DNA from: Bacillus sp. AFS073361
Lineage (GTDB): Bacteria > Bacillota > Bacilli > Bacillales > Cytobacillaceae
Assembly (NCBI RefSeq): GCF_002567005.1
Contig: NZ_NUZU01000052.1
Location: 4,520 to 52,201, forward strand
DNA length: 47,682 nt
Direction of reading: 5' to 3'
Positions 1 through 6,925 of the stretch are shown piece after piece; positions within the stretch are counted from its first letter, which is position 1; every line of letters starts with the position of its first letter. The notes beneath the pieces were generated by a model. It had not been told where the DNA came from and ran no database searches. It saw only the letters and a program-made list of their open reading frames with translations. The translations under genes were made by a program, and so were the position numbers.

Positions 1-890
1 GCACAGGCAGCAGTAGCAGCTCAAGCAGCAGTAGCAGCTCAAGCAGCAGTAGCAGCTCAAGCAGCAGTAGTAGCTCAAGCGGCAGTGGAAGCTCAAGCAG
101 CAGTGGAAGTTCTAGCAGCGGAAAAGGACCTAAAGGGCCTAAAGGACCTAAAGGACAACAAGGCAACAGCGGCAGTTCAGGCAGCGGCAGTTCAGGCAGC
201 ACTGGAAGTAGCAGCACAGGCAGTAGTAGTACTGGAAGTAGCAGCACAAGTAGCGGTAGTACTGGAAGTGGCAGCACCGGCAGCGGCAGCACTGGAAGTA
301 GCAGCACAAGCAGTAGTAGTACTGGAAGTAGCAGCACAAGTAGCGGTAGTACTGGAAGTGGTAGCACCGGCAGCGGCAGCACTGGAAGTAGCAGCACAAG
401 CAGTAGCAGTAGTAGTACTGGAAGTAGCAGCACTGGAAGTAGCAGCACAAGTAGTGGCAGCACCGGCAGTGGCAGCACCGGCAGTGGCAGTTCAGGCAGC
501 AGCTCCAGCAGTGGAAGTTCTAGTAGCGGAAAAGGTCCTAAAGGTCCAAAAGGACAACAAAGCAGCGGCAGTACAGGAAGCTCTGGAAGCTCCAGCAGTA
601 CAGGAAGCTCCAGCAGCACCGGCAGCACTGGCAGCATCGGCAGCTCCAGCAGTACAGGAAGCTCCAGCAGCTCCAGCAGCACCGGCAGCACCGGCAGCAC
701 TGGCAGTACCGGCAGCACTGGCAGTACCGGCAGCACCGGCAGCACTGGCAGTACTGGCAGTAACGAATGCACTGGCAGCAGCAGTTCAGGTAGCAGCAGT
801 TCTGGCGTCTGCGGCAGCACTGGAAGCAGCAGTTCAGGCAGCAGCAGTTCTGGAAGCAGTGGCAGTAGCGGGAAAAAAGGCCCTAAAGGT
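1..890 (+). repeat. AGC/GGC/ACY codon-repeat tract
   Basis: The tract is built from near-identical 9-30 bp units of agc, agt, ggc and act codons. For example, a block around 190-290 recurs at 290-370 and 360-440. Slippage and recombination would make the copy number variable between strains and hard to assemble. Confidence 0.75.
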
Positions 891-893
891 TGA
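1..893 (+). CDS. Ser/Gly/Thr-rich low-complexity protein with KGP collagen-like blocks (5' partial)
   Basis: The frame whose codons start at positions 3, 6, 9 and so on is open from the left edge to the TGA at 891-893. It encodes almost only Ser, Gly and Thr: poly-Ser runs, then GSTGST-type Gly-X-Y triplets around 620-760. Two lysine blocks of the form KGPKGPKG followed by QQ lie near 124-165 and 529-558, and the protein ends GKKGPKG. Two isolated Cys occur near the end (NEC, GVC). No ATG is in the window, so the start lies upstream. Gly-X-Y and Ser/Lys-rich repeats are typical of Bacillaceae exosporium and coat proteins, so a spore-surface role is plausible but is inference. The longer Ala/Val-rich reading of the same DNA in another frame is a shadow of the AGC/GGC repeats. 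A terminator follows 15 bp later. Confidence 0.7.
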   Translation, partial: TGSSSSSSSSSSSSSSSSSSSSSSSSGSGSSSSSGSSSSGKGPKGPKGPKGQQGNSGSSGSGSSGSTGSSSTGSSSTGSSSTSSGSTGSGSTGSGSTGSSSTSSSSTGSSSTSSGSTGSGSTGSGSTGSSSTSSSSSSTGSSSTGSSSTSSGSTGSGSTGSGSSGSSSSSGSSSSGKGPKGPKGQQSSGSTGSSGSSSSTGSSSSTGSTGSIGSSSSTGSSSSSSSTGSTGSTGSTGSTGSTGSTGSTGSTGSNECTGSSSSGSSSSGVCGSTGSSSSGSSSSGSSGSSGKKGPKG

Positions 894-908
894 GAATACA
901 AGTAAGCG

Positions 909-937
909 ACCGATACTTAAACAGTATCGGTTTTTTT
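909..937 (+). terminator. Rho-independent terminator of the Ser-rich gene
   Basis: The arms ACCGATAC (909-916) and GTATCGGT (924-931) form an 8-bp stem with a 7-nt loop, followed by a run of seven T. Confidence 0.9.
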
Positions 938-1159
938 ATAGTATAGGATATTTTAAAAAAATTGTTGATAAATAGAGCTAGTTCTTTGAATCCAGCTCCA
1001 CGCCGTAAGGCTAGTATAATCGCGAAACAAGCGCTTGCGCCTTTTATTCATTAATTCGTACATAAACCCAACAAAGAGTATTAGTGACACTCGACTATTG
1101 CTATAAAAATAGGTAAAAATCTAGAGAAATTTATGAAAATATTTCTAGTTAGATGCTGA

Positions 1160-1279
1160 TTTACTCCCTTTACGAGATATTCGTTTAGAACAAGCTGGTG
1201 CATAAGGACGTACTATGAAGTAAAGGACAAGATTGAATAAACGGAAACTTACGAAGGAAACTTAAGTGAAGGGAGTAAA
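1160..1279 (+). promoter_or_regulatory. Candidate structured leader RNA of the ArsB-type permease
   Basis: The 395-bp gap 894-1288 holds the preceding terminator and this leader. An 11-bp perfect pairing joins TTTACTCCCTT (1160-1170) to AAGGGAGTAAA (1269-1279). Inside it, CGTTTA (1182-1187) pairs with TAAACG (1238-1243), and inside that TACT (1211-1214) pairs with AGTA (1219-1222). The right arm of the outer helix contains GGGAG (1271-1275), the only Shine-Dalgarno-like sequence before the ATG at 1289, so the closed form would hide it. A second hairpin (CTAG arms) lies upstream at about 1111-1150. I do not recognise a known riboswitch consensus. It could be a metal or ion sensor or chance pairing. 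Confidence 0.4.
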
Positions 1280-1288
1280 ATAACTTTT

Positions 1289-2647
1289 ATGTATTATCAA
1301 TCGACGGTAATTATCACCATCTCCGCTTTTATTCTAACAATGGTCTTGATCTTTATCCGTCCCAAAAATATAAACGAAGCAATACCTGCTGCATTAGGCG
1401 CCATCCTCGTCTTTTTAAGTGGAAGCGTTTCGATCGGAGATTTACTTGACATAAGTTCAAAGGTCACTGGGGCAGCAATTACTATTATTGCAACAATCGT
1501 TATGGCGATCGTACTCGAAAGTTTTGGCTTTTTTAGTTGGACAGCAGCTTTAATGTTAAAGCTCTCAAAGGGGTCCGGAATCCGATTGTTTTGGAATACC
1601 TTATTACTCTGCTTTTTGATGACTCTATTTTTTAACAACGATGGAAGTATATTAATAACAACACCGATATTGATTTTAATATTAAATAATTTGAAGTTAA
1701 AGAACCGGCAGAAGATTCCATTCCTACTAAGCGGCGCGTTAATCGCAACTGCCTCAAGCGCCCCAATCGGTGTTAGTAATATCGTTAATCTAATTGCATT
1801 GAAAATCATTGGTATGGATTTGTATCTTCAAACGGAAATGATGTTTGTTCCCGGAGTACTAGGATTACTATTTTTATCCTATCTTTTATACCTAGTATTC
1901 AAAAAAGATATTCCAACAGAAATCCGCTTCCACTCCTACTCAATCCCACTGCAAAAGAACCGCCCATACCATCCACTCCAACAAGGGTCAGAAAGCTTAT
2001 TTGACCAACAAAAGAAACTCATGATCACTATGTTGATCTTCGTTTTCCTTGTAAGGATTAGTCTCTTCGTCGCTTCCTTTATTGGCATCTCAGTCTCATT
2101 GGTTGCTGTATGTGGTTCAATGATCTTATTGATTTGGAGATGGATTTATTTAAAGATAAACCCAAAAGACGTAGCAGGAAAAATACCGTGGCATATATTA
2201 ATCTTCGCCTTTAGTATGTATGTCATCATCTACGGATTACACAATATTGGATTATCGCAGCTTCTATTAAGCTATTTAAAACCAATCGTTAATGACAGTT
2301 TGTTTCATGCAAGCTTAACCATGGGGGCAATCACTGCCTTTCTCTCAAATATCTTTAACAATCATCCAGCCTTAATGATATCCACTTTTGCCTTGACCGA
2401 TATGGGACTAACTCCGTTATTAACAAAAACCGTTTACTTATCTAACATCATTGGCAGTGATATTGGCTCGCTTATCCTTCCAATCGGTACTCTTGCAACA
2501 CTCCTATGGATGCATATTCTAAAAACAAATAAAATAAGAATAACATGGATGGAATATATTAAAGTTACCATTGTTGTTATCCCAGCCACTATGGTCTTCA
2601 CCCTCATTAGCTTATACTTATGGCTATTATTGGTATTTGCAGCATAA
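1289..2647 (+). CDS. ArsB/NhaD-superfamily ion permease
   Basis: Polytopic membrane protein of 452 residues with about eleven hydrophobic segments, in the ArsB arsenite-efflux / NhaD antiporter superfamily and resembling B. subtilis YdfA. Conserved stretches include LFFNNDGSILITTPI (about 112-126), SSAPIGVSNIVNLIALK (about 154-170) and SNIFNNHPALM (about 358-368), which recall the paired Asn/Asp-rich re-entrant segments of the ion transporter fold. No arsR, arsC or arsA gene is adjacent, so arsenite is not established as the substrate; a monovalent cation or organic anion is equally possible. A close paralog lies at 18944-20296 on the other strand. The ATG at 1289 has a weak, distant GGGAG site that sits inside the leader helix. 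Confidence 0.8.
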   Translation: MYYQSTVIITISAFILTMVLIFIRPKNINEAIPAALGAILVFLSGSVSIGDLLDISSKVTGAAITIIATIVMAIVLESFGFFSWTAALMLKLSKGSGIRLFWNTLLLCFLMTLFFNNDGSILITTPILILILNNLKLKNRQKIPFLLSGALIATASSAPIGVSNIVNLIALKIIGMDLYLQTEMMFVPGVLGLLFLSYLLYLVFKKDIPTEIRFHSYSIPLQKNRPYHPLQQGSESLFDQQKKLMITMLIFVFLVRISLFVASFIGISVSLVAVCGSMILLIWRWIYLKINPKDVAGKIPWHILIFAFSMYVIIYGLHNIGLSQLLLSYLKPIVNDSLFHASLTMGAITAFLSNIFNNHPALMISTFALTDMGLTPLLTKTVYLSNIIGSDIGSLILPIGTLATLLWMHILKTNKIRITWMEYIKVTIVVIPATMVFTLISLYLWLLLVFAA

Positions 2648-2655
2648 TAAAAACA

Positions 2656-2686
2656 GGATTCATCATTTGATGAGTCCTTTACTTTA
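2656..2686 (+). terminator. Terminator after the ArsB-type gene
   Basis: GGATTCATC (2656-2664) pairs with GATGAGTCC (2669-2677) with one G-T wobble and a 4-nt loop. A broken T-rich tail follows. Confidence 0.65.
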
Positions 2687-2832
2687 CCTTTGCCCCAAAA
2701 CAGTTCTCATGTCATTCATCCATTTCTAAAAATTCCAATATTTTAATCTTAATATTCATTAATACAAAACCTTTTTCATTTAATTAATAATAAGAAAAAT
2801 AGAACCTTTCGGACTTAAGGATGTGAAAAGAT

Positions 2833-4344
2833 GTGGTTAATTCTCCAACGACTAATCTAGACCTGGAGAAACATTTATTAAAGATTTATAACCATATAAT
2901 CCAATTAAGCGAGGAGAATGTTAGTAGCATCCCAGTAAGTGATGGAATTCAAAATCGGGATAACTTATTGGCTTATCTAGCCTTTCTTGAACAAGATACT
3001 CTTGAATTACGGCAAAAGTTGGTGGAAAACGGCTTTCCGACACTTGAGCAATCGCATATGCACGTTTTATACTCTTTAGAAAAAATATTAGAGAATTTGA
3101 ATGTTACCAAGTTTCCTTCCAAAAAGATTTTTGTTCCCACTCCCCTAGAATCACGGACCATTATGGAGAACCGCTCGGAGGTACTCCTAGGTAAAAAGAA
3201 TACTCAACTTCAATCAACAATAATGGTCACCTTAGATGAGAATATGATATACAATAAAGCCCTACTAGAAGATTTATTAGTAAATGGGATGAACATTGCA
3301 AGAATAAACTGTGCTCATGGTCATCAAGATTTATGGAAACAACTAATAGAAAATTTAAAAACAGCGGAAAAAAGGCTAAAAGCAAATGGGAAATATATTA
3401 ACAAAACATGCAAAATATTTATGGATTTAGCGGGACCAAAGGTTCGCATCGGAAAACTTAATCATGTCAAAATAACCGTAAAAACAGGAGACCATTTACG
3501 TTTATACCTTGACTCAGAAAAACTTGCGCATCCAGCAACAACAAACTATCCTGCAGGTGTCCCAGTTACATTAGAGAAAGCTTTTCGTAATGTTCAAATC
3601 AGAGATCCAATTTTTATTGATGATGGAAAGATTTCAGGAGTTGTTCTTAAAGTTACAAAGGAATTCATTGAAATAAAGATTAGTTCAACTGTAGTCCGTG
3701 AATTTAGAATAAAAGAGGGGAAAGGTCTGAATTTGCCTGATTCACTAGTAAGTTTGAATGTAAGTGCCTTAACTGAGAAGGATATTGGCGATTTACCTTT
3801 TGTTATCCAACACGCTGACATTTTAGGATTATCATTTGTCCACTCTCCACTTGACCTTAAAAAACTTTATGATGAATTAGAGAGACATAGCGCTATTCAT
3901 ATGGCGGTGGTTGCAAAAATCGAAACAAAGGATGCAGTCCATCAATTAGCAAGAATAATCTGTGAAGGATTAAAATTTAGGTCATTTGGTATTATGATTG
4001 CAAGAGGTGACCTCTCCGTTGAGGTAGGTCCTGAAAACTTATCATATGTGCAAGATGAGATATTAAAAATCTGTGCCGTTTCTTATATTCCAGTTATTTG
4101 GGCAACAGGCGTTTTAGAAAGATTAACAAAAAAAGGACTCCCCACACGTTCAGAAATTACAGATGCCTCTTATGGAAAACGAGCAGATTGTGTCATGCTT
4201 AATAAAGGTCCATATATTATTGATTCGTTAGTATTACTTACAAAATTATTAAAAACAGAATCAAGGAATCTGCCAAAAAAACAAAGGGGTTCTTTAAATT
4301 TAACTGCTCAATACAATGTATTTAATAGTTGGTCAAAAAAGTGA
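2833..4344 (+). CDS. Pyruvate-kinase-like protein with extra N-terminal domain and no C-terminal domain
   Basis: 503 residues. Residues from about 125 match the pyruvate kinase barrel: MNIARINCAHG, MDLAGPKVRIG (cf. DTKGPEIRTG), IDDGKISG, GLNLPD followed by LTEKDIGDL, VAKIE with the catalytic-type Lys, IMIARGDLSVEVG, and a PTRSEITD segment. The first 120 residues are a helical, Leu-rich extension not found in glycolytic PykA. The protein ends soon after the barrel, so the allosteric C-terminal domain is absent. The metal-binding and Lys motifs are kept, so it may still act on enolpyruvate or a related phosphate. Paralog of unknown role rather than the main glycolytic enzyme. The start is a GTG preceded by AAGGATG; a competing ATG two bases upstream is out of frame. 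It stands alone. Confidence 0.7.
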   Translation: MVNSPTTNLDLEKHLLKIYNHIIQLSEENVSSIPVSDGIQNRDNLLAYLAFLEQDTLELRQKLVENGFPTLEQSHMHVLYSLEKILENLNVTKFPSKKIFVPTPLESRTIMENRSEVLLGKKNTQLQSTIMVTLDENMIYNKALLEDLLVNGMNIARINCAHGHQDLWKQLIENLKTAEKRLKANGKYINKTCKIFMDLAGPKVRIGKLNHVKITVKTGDHLRLYLDSEKLAHPATTNYPAGVPVTLEKAFRNVQIRDPIFIDDGKISGVVLKVTKEFIEIKISSTVVREFRIKEGKGLNLPDSLVSLNVSALTEKDIGDLPFVIQHADILGLSFVHSPLDLKKLYDELERHSAIHMAVVAKIETKDAVHQLARIICEGLKFRSFGIMIARGDLSVEVGPENLSYVQDEILKICAVSYIPVIWATGVLERLTKKGLPTRSEITDASYGKRADCVMLNKGPYIIDSLVLLTKLLKTESRNLPKKQRGSLNLTAQYNVFNSWSKK

Positions 4345-4612
4345 GTTTGTTTTGAGCCATGTTTCTTTGTCCACTTATTATCTGTGAACCTCCTAACCTT
4401 TTTTGATTGTGAAAAAAATAGACGTATGTACAAATAACATACTAAATGGAGCCTGACATATATATAAGAAAAGCATCAACATTTTGAGCATAATTTTAGC
4501 CGGTGAGACGTGGGAGCATTGTGTATTTCCTAAAAACTTAAATAAAGTAGTCGCTTGTCTTTAACACTTCCCTCCTTATTGAATACTATTTATATAAAAG
4601 GCATGTGAGGAT

Positions 4613-5413
4613 ATGTATTTAGTTGGCTTCTACTCTCCAAAAGCAAAATCAGGTGTCACTGAATTGGCCTTATCCATCTATCATTGGCTTAAATTAAATA
4701 CAAATGTATCTGCTGCATTTATTTCGTACGGGACTTTAGAAAAAGAAGAAACAACAAACGAACTCGTCCATGAATTTTCAAAACTATCACTAATGGAACA
4801 AAAACGTAAAGTTAAAATCATGAAAAATGAATATGATATCATTATTTATGATGCTTCCAGTCAACTGTCAGAGGGGGTATTAAAACTATTACCGATTGTT
4901 GACCGGCTTTTTGTAGTTGGTGAAGAACATACTGATTTTGCCGTTAAACTGCAAAAAATCATTCAATTTGATAAAATTTTTGATAAGAGCGTGAAAAATT
5001 TTATTACCCACTTACGAGGCAGTAAAACTTTTATCATCCGTGAAAACAAGGAAGATCGAGTGATAGGCTTTAATTATACGAAAAATGAAACCAATGTGAT
5101 TGGGCAGATGGTGTACACAGATTATGTCACACGGTATTTAGAAGAAAAATTCATTGATAAAAACATTAAAATATTTAACAAAATTTTAAAAATACCAAAG
5201 AAGGAATTGTATAAAGGCCTGCACCAATTAGGAATTGATTTTGAAAAAGCGCTGCTTTTTCATGAATATGTCTTTCTTCGGGAAGCTTTAGGACAAAAGT
5301 ACGAAGAAGCGATCGAAAACCTCTTTCCGCTATTAATTAATTCCACCTATAAAGAAATCTTCGAAAAATTTCAACTCGAAATTAATTTTATCAAAAAAAT
5401 AAAAACCTTATGA
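4613..5413 (+). CDS. MinD/ParA-like protein with degenerate Walker A (hypothetical)
   Basis: 266 residues, not a family I can name. The N-terminus MYLVGFYSPKAKSGVTELAL sits where SIMIBI ATPases (MinD, ParA, CpaE-type) carry a KGGxGKT loop, but the second lysine and the GKT are lost (KAKSGVT). A hydrophobic strand ending in Asp (EYDIIIYDASSQ, about 77-88) matches the Walker B region, followed by VDRLFVVGEEHTDF, the usual strand after it. The C-terminal half (about 130-266) is basic and helical with no recognised domain. It is probably a nucleotide-binding fold that has lost catalysis, perhaps a regulatory partner. It stands alone behind a 268-bp gap and has its own terminator. Ribosome site AAAGG at 4597-4601. 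Confidence 0.55.
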   Translation: MYLVGFYSPKAKSGVTELALSIYHWLKLNTNVSAAFISYGTLEKEETTNELVHEFSKLSLMEQKRKVKIMKNEYDIIIYDASSQLSEGVLKLLPIVDRLFVVGEEHTDFAVKLQKIIQFDKIFDKSVKNFITHLRGSKTFIIRENKEDRVIGFNYTKNETNVIGQMVYTDYVTRYLEEKFIDKNIKIFNKILKIPKKELYKGLHQLGIDFEKALLFHEYVFLREALGQKYEEAIENLFPLLINSTYKEIFEKFQLEINFIKKIKTL

Positions 5414-5419
5414 TTGAAA

Positions 5420-5457
5420 AAATACAGAGTAGTTGGATTAACTCTGTATTTTTTTAC
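5420..5457 (+). terminator. Terminator after the MinD-like gene
   Basis: AATACAGAGT (5421-5430) and ACTCTGTATT (5441-5450) form a perfect 10-bp stem, with a T run to 5455. Confidence 0.9.
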
Positions 5458-5552
5458 CCTTAATAATTATAATCCTTGGATTTTACCTGTAGATAAATGT
5501 ACAATCTAATAGGTGTACATTACTTAAGATAAAATTATAGGTGGGAAAAAGA

Positions 5553-6293
5553 ATGATTGCAAAGACCGAAGAAGATTTTAATGGCTTGAAAGAAATTGGC
5601 AGAATTGTTGCTATGATTCGCGATGAATTAGTGAAACAAGCGGTACCTGGAGTAACCACTAAAGAACTTGATGATATAGCTGCTGGTTTATTTGAGAAGG
5701 AAGGAGCCATTTCAGCTCCAAAAGGTGAATACGATTTTCCTGGCTTTACATGTATTAGTGTAAACGAAGAAGTGGCTCATGGAATTCCGAGCAGTCGTGT
5801 CATTAAAGAAGGAGACTTGGTAAATATTGATGTTTCAGGTTCCAAGAACGGTTATTTTGCTGATACCGGGATCTCGATTGTAGTTGGAGAAGGGGAAGAA
5901 ATCCTAACGAAGATCTGTGCGGTGGCAAAAGAAGCCTTTGAGGCAGGCCTAAAAAAAGCCAAACCAGGCTCCAAAATTAATGGAATGGGTAAAGTGGTAT
6001 ATCAAACAGCGAAAAATCATGGATTAACGGTAATTAAAAATCTGACAGGGCACGGAATTGGACGCACTATCCACGAAAAACCTGAATATATTTATAATTA
6101 CAATGAAACTTCTGACAATGGTTTGTTAAGGGAAGGAATGGTCATTGCCTTCGAACCATTCATCTCAACACATGATGAAGAAGTGTTTCAACTGGATGAT
6201 GGCTGGACATTTGTTACAGAAAAAAGTTTTGTAGCACAATACGAACATACGTTGATTATCACTAAAAACGGACCGGTGATTTTAACACGATAA
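5553..6293 (+). CDS. map: Methionine aminopeptidase, type I
   Basis: 246 residues, the usual type I length. The enzyme removes the initiator Met from new proteins. Visible signature parts are HGIPSSRVIKEGDLVNIDVS, YFADTG (metal-binding Asp pair), LTGHGIGRTIHEKP (metal-binding His), FEPF (Glu) and QYEHTLIIT (Glu). The ATG at 5553 is preferred because AGGTGGG (5539-5545) is well placed for it; an in-frame GTG at 5541 lies within that site. It lies outside the ribosomal-protein cluster where the essential map normally sits, so this is probably a second isozyme like B. subtilis YflG. Single-gene unit with its own terminator. Confidence 0.9.
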   Translation: MIAKTEEDFNGLKEIGRIVAMIRDELVKQAVPGVTTKELDDIAAGLFEKEGAISAPKGEYDFPGFTCISVNEEVAHGIPSSRVIKEGDLVNIDVSGSKNGYFADTGISIVVGEGEEILTKICAVAKEAFEAGLKKAKPGSKINGMGKVVYQTAKNHGLTVIKNLTGHGIGRTIHEKPEYIYNYNETSDNGLLREGMVIAFEPFISTHDEEVFQLDDGWTFVTEKSFVAQYEHTLIITKNGPVILTR

Positions 6294-6304
6294 TGAAAAG
6301 TAAG

Positions 6305-6339
6305 ATATAGAACATTTTCCAGTTCTATATTTTATTTTG
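6305..6339 (+). terminator. Terminator after map
   Basis: ATATAGAAC (6305-6313) pairs with GTTCTATAT (6322-6330), followed by TTTATTTTG. Confidence 0.75.
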
Positions 6340-6349
6340 TCAACTTCAA

Positions 6350-6400
6350 ACCACATTTCAAACCGTTACGTTGACTGTATGGTTTGAAATGTGGTATATT
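6350..6400 (+). promoter_or_regulatory. merR promoter inside a perfect 15-bp inverted repeat
   Basis: ACCACATTTCAAACC (6350-6364) and GGTTTGAAATGTGGT (6381-6395) are exact inverted copies 16 bp apart. The -35 TTGACT (6371-6376) lies in the centre and the -10 TATATT (6395-6400) touches the right arm; the spacer is 18 bp. This is most simply an operator for the MerR protein encoded 43 bp downstream, but the arms are longer and further apart than a usual MerR dyad. Confidence 0.65.
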
Positions 6401-6442
6401 TGTACTAACATTTATTTTGGAAGGGGTGAGTAATTTGGGAAG

Positions 6443-6856
6443 TTGTATCGAATTGGTGAAATAGCTAAATTGAAGAATATCTCTAAGCGGACCATTGATT
6501 ATTACACCCAAATAGGCTTACTAAACCCTATTCGGACGGATTCAAATTATCGATTGTACGGAGAAGAGTGTATTAAGATTTTAAATATGATTGAACACTA
6601 TAAAAATCTAAATATGCCACTGGAAGAAATAAAGTCTTCGATTGAATTAATTAAATCAGACAACACCATCGATAAACAAAAAGTAGAAAAACATTTTGAA
6701 CAGATTGCAAGTATTATGCAGCATTTGAAAGAAGAAATAAACGTGATGGAACCAATTCTACAAAGATTAAACCATCAACAAAAAGATGTGCTTGTTAATA
6801 GACTTTCGTCTGAAGGCCGTACACTCGCACAATCATTATTATTACTATTTGGCTAG
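6443..6856 (+). CDS. MerR-family transcriptional regulator
   Basis: 137 residues. The N-terminal winged helix-turn-helix is clear: YRIGEIAKLKNISKRTIDYY then GLLNPIRTDSNYRLYGEE, residues 2-45. A dimerisation helix follows (about 75-115). There is no conserved Cys pair in the C-terminus, so copper or mercury sensing of the CueR/MerR type is not supported. The start is a TTG preceded by AAGGGGTGAG (6421-6430), with an in-frame stop just upstream. It lies 69 bp ahead of the CNNM/CorC exporter, an arrangement like B. subtilis yhdQ-yhdP, so it may control that gene as well as itself. Confidence 0.85.
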   Translation: MYRIGEIAKLKNISKRTIDYYTQIGLLNPIRTDSNYRLYGEECIKILNMIEHYKNLNMPLEEIKSSIELIKSDNTIDKQKVEKHFEQIASIMQHLKEEINVMEPILQRLNHQQKDVLVNRLSSEGRTLAQSLLLLFG

Positions 6857-6894
6857 AATAAAAGAATTTAACACGTAAAAAACAGGAGGTGTAT

Positions 6895-6920
6895 TCCTTA
6901 CTTAAATATTTAAGTAAGGA
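6895..6920 (+). promoter_or_regulatory. 26-bp perfect palindrome covering the ribosome site of the CNNM exporter
   Basis: The sequence from 6895 to 6920 is its own reverse complement (left half TCCTTACTTAAAT). Its right end AAGGA, extended to AAGGAG at 6916-6921, is the ribosome site for the TTG start at 6926. In RNA it would fold into a hairpin that hides that site. A second strong site, AGGAGGTG (6884-6890), precedes the palindrome, and a GTG at 6889 opens a 15-codon overlapping frame. It could act as translational control or as a protein operator. Confidence 0.6.
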
Positions 6921-6925
6921 GACCA

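Noticed and set aside
85..975. Long Ala/Val-rich open frame over the repeat tract
   Set aside because: It is the +1 shadow of the Ser/Gly/Thr codon repeats and runs past the terminator. The Ser-rich frame stops just before the terminator and keeps the KGP blocks.
1160..1279. Fragment of a group II intron or a known riboswitch
   Set aside because: No domain V hairpin, no intron ORF, and no match to guanine, SAM, lysine, Mg or Mn riboswitch cores that I can recognise.
1289..2647. Arsenic resistance operon
   Set aside because: No arsR, arsC or arsA neighbours at either ArsB-type gene; superfamily membership alone does not show arsenite transport.
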